Shown here one piece after another: positions 18,061 to 22,567 of a stretch of DNA of 22,567 nucleotides. Under the pieces are notes generated by a model. It did no database searches. It worked only from the letters and a program-made list of their open reading frames with translations, and was not told the DNA's origin. Location of the stretch: contig JAYMTA010000989.1 of the NCBI GenBank assembly GCA_036897625.1, forward strand, positions 1 through 22,567. The letters are read 5' to 3'. Made by a program: the position numbers and the translations under genes. The DNA is from Pelargonium cotyledonis (Eukaryota > Streptophyta > Magnoliopsida > Geraniales > Geraniaceae). Position 1 is the first letter of the stretch. The number at the start of each line of letters is the position of its first letter.

Positions 18061-18740
18061 TATAAGCTTCTCTCTGTGTTATATGAGCATTTTCTCAAAT
18101 AGTTATGAGTATTATTCGAAGAGACAGAAGATTCCAAGAAGAAGAACCAAAGAGTAAAATTATTAGGCATGTGTGTGTGTGTGAAGTGAGAGTATCACAT
18201 ATATCAATGGCGGTGCAGCTTTATTTTGTGTCTCGCCTAGCTAGCATTGCAATTTGCATGCAGTGAAGTGAAATTGAAGATATCAAATCCGTAGGTGTTG
18301 AACATTACGACACCTATGGTTTCTGAGTCAAAACAATTTTAGGACAAGAGATCATAGGTAGGTCAAACTGAACTGACACTTCCTCGTGCCATCTTGAACT
18401 ATGTGATATTAATTGATTGAAGAACACTGTCCAGCTCCTTCAAATTTATGATGTTGCATGCATTGCAATTTTCAGGCTATGTCTTCAATTTCATGCCATT
18501 AAAATTCAGATTATTTGGTCTACCTTCTATTTTCTTTTGTATGCTGCATGTGCATGTGCATGTGCATATGTATGATACATTCATGCTATTGTCGGAGTGG
18601 ATAAGTGTCTCACATCTGATAAATATAAAGAGAATAAGTTAAATATAATGGTAGAAGACAAACTCAAGGGTTGGTTTTTTATTATGGGAAGTTCAAGCTT
18701 CCGGATAGCTTTCGGATCGCTTCCAAATGGATATGTTTGC
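18061..18740. other. Gene-free region with GT and TGCATG runs
   Basis: Includes a short GTGTGTGTGTG run near 18173 and a (TGCATG)n run at 18546-18566. No open frame of coding character is seen. Confidence 0.5.
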
Positions 18741-18747
18741 AACGGCT

Positions 18748-18819
18748 CACGTGTGGGGAAAGAAATACTTACACGTGTGAGGGGAAGTGCCGATTTAAAA
18801 ACCCCTGACTATACACGTG
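18748..18819. promoter_or_regulatory. Three G-box palindromes in 72 bases
   Basis: CACGTG occurs at 18748-18753, 18772-18777 and 18814-18819, each extended to CACGTGTG or ACACGTGT, an ABRE-like form bound by bZIP and bHLH factors. A TATA-less, gene-free neighbourhood makes a promoter role doubtful. The cluster could be part of a long terminal repeat. Confidence 0.35.
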
Positions 18820-20110
18820 TCGATAGCTCACCAATAAAAAATAAATGTGGGACTTGCGCCAAACCCTACTAATTAATAATGTTGAGCTTCATGCACTCGA
18901 GTCACTTATACTATGTTACATTGAGATGGTAAACGCTCTTAAAAACTCAAGTCACCCTCTATTGTGCGCGAGACTATTTAATGAATGAACCGAACACTAT
19001 TCGAAATTCATTAAGTCCAAATGGGTCCATTTTTTTGTGCTTACCCAATATACCTAGCCTTATATGAGAGGTAATTAGTAGAGCTCGCATATTCTAATTA
19101 GTGTCCAATTGAAAAGGTACGTGCATGCGTTGATGGTCAACCATGGATCGGTCATAGTAGTGAGCATATATACATTTCATTGATAAGCAGAAATGTATTT
19201 CATAATACTCATACTCGAGCTTTTTATACTTTCTCTCTAAACTTGGTAGCACAAAGTACACTATAGTTTTCTAGATACACACCCAAATTCTCACTAAATT
19301 AACAATATAGTTGAACAAAAAATTTCACCTTGATGCCTCTAGCTCTCTAAACTCGAATCAAGAACCCAAAAACGTAAGCTCAAATCAAAGATTTCAACAC
19401 GTACATATAAAAGACGTCGTCACAATTAAGTTTGACCGATTTTTATAACAAAGAAAATAACCTATAACTTACACTTTTGTTCATTAATAAAACATGTATG
19501 GATCCGATCAAACCCTCCACCATCTTAAGAACGGACAAAACTCACACTTTTGACAATGCAAATAAAAGTATAGTTTTCTCTATGAAAGTGAAATCATCAA
19601 CTGGTTTACTTCCAAGTTGGTGTTCAGATGTAGGACAACCAGAACATTATTTTCGTGATAATTAGAGACTGAAAATACTTTCTGCTTCCACTCAGTGAAA
19701 CCGACGTCTCGTATGTTTTTAAGTTTAATTTTATGCTTTTATCATTTGAAAAAGATAAGGTAAGATGTAGAAGAATGTTATGATTGTTTATATAGTGGCA
19801 AAAAACACACATAAAATTATTGAGGAGCCTACGTCACTTATGACAATTATAAGCAAGAGATGAAGAATAATACCGTATTTGGGAGACCACCATGCATATG
19901 GATTAAGATGTAATATTGTGCAGTATAAAAATAAGAACTACAATTCGGCTTCCAATTGTATTTTTCATACCAAGAAAATATAAAACTATCAAAGATCCAT
20001 ATGTGTTTTATATTTATTATTTTATCATTATTTGTGCATATGTATTTTATTATAGAGACATAATTAATATTTAATACATAACCACTTAAAAATAAAACAA
20101 AATACTTATC
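18820..20110. other. Gene-free region
   Basis: Moderately AT-rich with no recognised coding, RNA or transposon signature. Short open frames here (for example 19477-19665) lack any family resemblance. Confidence 0.45.
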
Positions 20111-20112
20111 CA

Positions 20113-20135
20113 TTGTTCCAAAATGAGTGTTTCAG
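20113..20135 (+). repeat. Fragment of a Stowaway-like end
   Basis: TTCCAAAATGAGTGTTTCAG resembles the subterminal phrase of the MITEs at 15556 and 21692. The other end is not visible, so this is a remnant only. Confidence 0.4.
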
Positions 20136-21344
20136 TTGTCTAATATATTTATTTTACAAAATAAATGCCCTAGCTTTCTCATTTTATTATGACATGAATT
20201 AGAGTAACATTTCTATATTAATTTATGAAGTAATTACAGTAAACTCTCATATATTTAGCACCAAAACACATGACTCTTTTGTGTTTTAGCAATCGGCAAC
20301 TGATTATTCTATTTTTTTTATTTGAAAGTGTTAAACATTCAGTCGAATGAAATATTGTAACGGTAGATTGTAAGCCAATCTGATAACTATAAGAGTATGA
20401 TATAATTAAAGGAAGATGAAAATGGACCCTAGTGAAAAATAATAGTAATGTTGAGGAACCCAAGAAGAATATATTGCAATTTGTGATTTGACTCATAAAG
20501 ATTTAATTCCCAAATCTTCTTCCTTCTTCTCAATTTCCAAACCATTTTTTATTTTATTTTTAGAATCAGAGTGCAGAAAAAACTGTTCCATTTTTATTAA
20601 AAATATTAACCTTATAATTATATGAGGGCAATAAAATCATTACGATTCTTATTACAAGGGATATATATATATCATCTCTTGGGTTTTGAGTTTTAAGAGC
20701 TCGTTTGGTAGTCATGTGTGCAACTTGTAGGAGGTGTCACAACATACATTCAAAATAAAAAATATAGGATAAAGTCATATCAAGTATTTTGACCAATAAG
20801 ATTTAGACAAATGCCCCTCTTATACGACCAGATCTCATCAAATGAGGATTTCAATTTAAGTTAAGGCGCTAATACTTTGAAAATGAATAGCACAAAAAAT
20901 GGGACCAAAAAGAGTTTAATTTCAATGAAATCCACAAATAAGAAACTCAATCGAGACCCAAAAGAAGTCTAAATGTCGTGAGATGGGAGAAAAAACAAAG
21001 CAAAAGTTAGTCTATGCTTGTCAATTGCCTCCACGACCCAATTCACCATTTGTTTGTGTCCTACTTCATTCTGGTCTTTCGGAAGAATTTTAGGCATCAC
21101 TAGAGTTTGGTACAAGTGTTGTTTTTTGTGTTACATGATGTATTGTCCGCAAAATTAAAAAAGAAAATTGCAAATTATTTTTTCTGAAAAATAACCTTTG
21201 GTTATAAGAATTTGTAATGGTTAAAGCATCACAAATAAAAAAGAAGAAGAAAAAGAGAGGGGTCCACGTTGACCACTGTGGAACACGTCCCCAGAGTGAA
21301 CACACTAACTTCCTTATAATATATGGCCGCAAATGCTAATTGAC
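20136..21344. other. Gene-free region, AT-rich
   Basis: No supported gene. GCTCGTTTGGTA near 20700 resembles the end of plant hAT-like short elements without a partner end. A GGTCCACGTTGACC block near 21260 combines a partial palindrome and a W-box core. Microsatellite-like TATATATATA occurs at about 20662. Confidence 0.45.
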
Positions 21345-21361
21345 TATTAATTGCCCTCTTA
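21345..21361 (+). repeat. Target-site duplication, left copy
   Basis: TATTAATTGCCCTCTTA matches 21596-21612 at 16 of 17 positions and brackets the LINE fragment exactly at its poly(T) edge. Confidence 0.85.
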
Positions 21362-21595
21362 TTTTTTCTTTTTTTTTTTAAATCCAAAATAAATTTATTG
21401 CAAATAGTTGAGAATACAAACACGAACTACATTTGAAATATCACCCGATTAAAAATCACTACCCTCTAACATAGAACAAGATAAACAAGCTATTTTGAGC
21501 TACTAAATTCGCAAATCGATTATCATACAAAAAAACGACACTCTCGAAATCATTGACGAGTGCCAAACAATCACAAATCAACCAATTCCAACCCT
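21362..21595 (-). pseudogene. LINE 3' fragment with RNase H remnant, minus strand, flanked by a 17-bp target duplication
   Basis: On the minus strand a frame reads GWNWLICDCLALVNDFESVV, then FLYDNRFANLVAQ, then a stop. It recalls the RNase H domain of plant LINEs (DCLALVN matches the usual SDC-LV- block, and NRFANLVAQ the usual NRVADLLA block). The minus-strand 3' end is an A-rich tail (plus strand: a run of T with one C at 21362-21379). The insert is bounded by TATTAATTGCCCTCTTA (21345-21361) and TATTAGTTGCCCTCTTA (21596-21612), a 17-base target duplication with one mismatch, which confirms retroposition. Heavily 5'-truncated and non-functional. Confidence 0.8.
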
Positions 21596-21612
21596 TATTA
21601 GTTGCCCTCTTA
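21596..21612 (+). repeat. Target-site duplication, right copy
   Basis: TATTAGTTGCCCTCTTA is the partner of 21345-21361. The single mismatch suggests a moderately old insertion. Confidence 0.85.
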
Positions 21613-21691
21613 ACCTGCTGGTTTTCATTATCTATGGACTATTTAGAAGCTAGTACATGTGAAATAATAAGAAAAAAAGGTTTGTTAAATA

Positions 21692-21947
21692 TTCCTTCCG
21701 TCTTAAAATGAGTGTCTTGTTTGTTTAAATTTTTTGTCTCAAAATGAGTGTCTTGTTTATATTTTTATGTTATTATATTAGTGTTCTTCCTATATTTTAC
21801 CCTTATCACTTATGCACATGGACAAATCTGCACATGGGGTGTAGGTGGAGAAAGTGAGAGTTATATTGAAAATACACTAAATTATCTTGTAATTCTTAAT
21901 TTTTACAAAAAAATAGAAACAAAACACTAATTTTAGGACGAAATGAG
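21692..21947. mobile_element. Stowaway-like MITE (256 bp), same family as 15556-15795
   Basis: The left end TTCCTTCCGTCTTAAAATGA pairs with a right end TTTTAGGACGAAATGAG, and TA flanks both sides. As in the element at 15556, the phrase AAAATGAGTGTCTTGTTT is doubled at the left. Part of it lies in the edge duplication described below. Confidence 0.7.
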
Positions 21948-22026
21948 TAATTAAAGTAACATTCTTAATTAAAAATAAGGTGTCCATGTGCATGCATGCA
22001 TGGGTATGGAGTATTTTATACGTAGG
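21716..22026 (+). repeat. Direct duplication at the right edge, copy 1
   Basis: Runs from inside the MITE through its right end and into unique flank ending GTATGGAGTATT..TACGTAGG. It matches 22248-22567 with moderate divergence over its full length, including the GTGCATGCATGCATGGG block. Confidence 0.85.
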
Positions 22027-22247
22027 TAGCAAAAAGAAGAAATTACGTGCATCTTATTACAAAATCTGGCATTGCAGCCTGTAACCTATAGAACCTGTTT
22101 TAGTCACAATTAATTAATTAATTAATTACAGAATAATTAACCTTATCAAACGACAGTCCACACCGACGAAGTCAGCAGAGATAAGTTATCATTCTACTCC
22201 TGTGTGACGTGGCCTTTCAAGTTTGACTAACAGCATATTTTATACTA
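22027..22247. other. Spacer between the duplicated copies
   Basis: Unique sequence with an (ATTA)5 microsatellite (22109-22128) and a TGACGTGG bZIP-type motif near 22206. No gene is seen. Confidence 0.5.
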
Positions 22248-22567
22248 CTTGTTTATCTAATAATTTTGTTTCAAAATAAGTATTTTGTTTATATTTTTAT
22301 GATATTATATTAGTGTTCTTCTTATATTACCCTTATTATTTATGTATATGGGCAAATTTGCACATGGGGTGCACATGGGGTGTAGATAGAGAAAGTGAGA
22401 GTTATATTGGGAACACACTAAATTATCTCATAATTCTTAATTTTTATAAAAAAATAAAAATAAGACACTCATTTTAAGACGGACGAAGCAATTAAAGTAA
22501 CATTCTCAGTTAAAAATAAGGTGTCCATGTGCATGCATGCATGGGTATGGAGTATTATATACGTAGG
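22248..22567 (+). repeat. Direct duplication at the right edge, copy 2 (runs to the window end)
   Basis: Matches 21716-22026, offset 532-541 bases. It carries an extra tandem copy of an 11-base unit (GCACATGGGGT, near 22360-22381). Because the match reaches the last base, the duplicated unit may continue beyond the window. Confidence 0.85.

Noticed and set aside
1..22567. tRNA, rRNA, CRISPR or bacterial-type operon features
   Set aside because: No cloverleaf with A/B boxes, no rRNA core sequence and no regularly spaced repeat array was seen; the DNA is clearly a plant nuclear segment.

Overview
This is nuclear DNA from a flowering plant, almost certainly a eudicot. The evidence is spliced genes with short GT-AG introns, AT-rich intergenic DNA, plant transposon families (CACTA, Stowaway-like and hAT-like short elements, LINE tails), and a plastid-targeted ADP-glucose pyrophosphorylase small subunit. 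A rosid is my impression only; the sequence does not fix the species.

The left 12 kb is gene-bearing. After a repeat-filled upstream region (1-1067), a four-exon plus-strand gene (1068-3224) encodes a 493-residue nuclear protein with a PHD finger near the N-terminus and a telobox-type Myb/SANT domain at the extreme C-terminus; its first intron appears to be GC-AG. Two small plus-strand genes follow (4514-4947 and 6282-6666). I reconstructed each from two exons split by a phase-1 intron; they encode 88 and 90 residues with an N-terminal hydrophobic signal and a basic, proline/serine-containing, cysteine-free tail. They look like a diverged tandem pair of secreted-peptide precursors that I cannot place in a named family, and they are the most interesting content. 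On the minus strand, 11783 down to 7273, lies a complete nine-exon gene for the small (catalytic) subunit of ADP-glucose pyrophosphorylase, 526 residues including a transit peptide. It catalyses the committed step of starch synthesis in plastids. Its fourth intron carries a ~1 kb inserted element with inverted ends.

The right 10 kb (about 12.2-22.6 kb) holds no gene that I can support. It is a transposon graveyard: a 247-bp CACTA-type element packed with GCGAGCAA motifs (13881-14127), a TGTCG-rich satellite-like stretch, Stowaway-like elements at 15556-15795 and 21692-21947, two 5'-truncated LINE tails with RNase H remnants (16255-16682 plus strand; 21362-21595 minus strand with a 17-bp target duplication), and a diverged direct duplication at the right edge. 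Two gene-less clusters of promoter motifs (Site II elements near 14.5-14.64 kb and G-boxes near 18.75-18.82 kb) stand out.

The genes show no shared pathway. The starch gene, the chromatin gene and the peptide pair are ordinary independent plant transcription units. All exon borders were derived by hand from reading frame, splice consensus and protein-family continuity; none is backed by transcript data.
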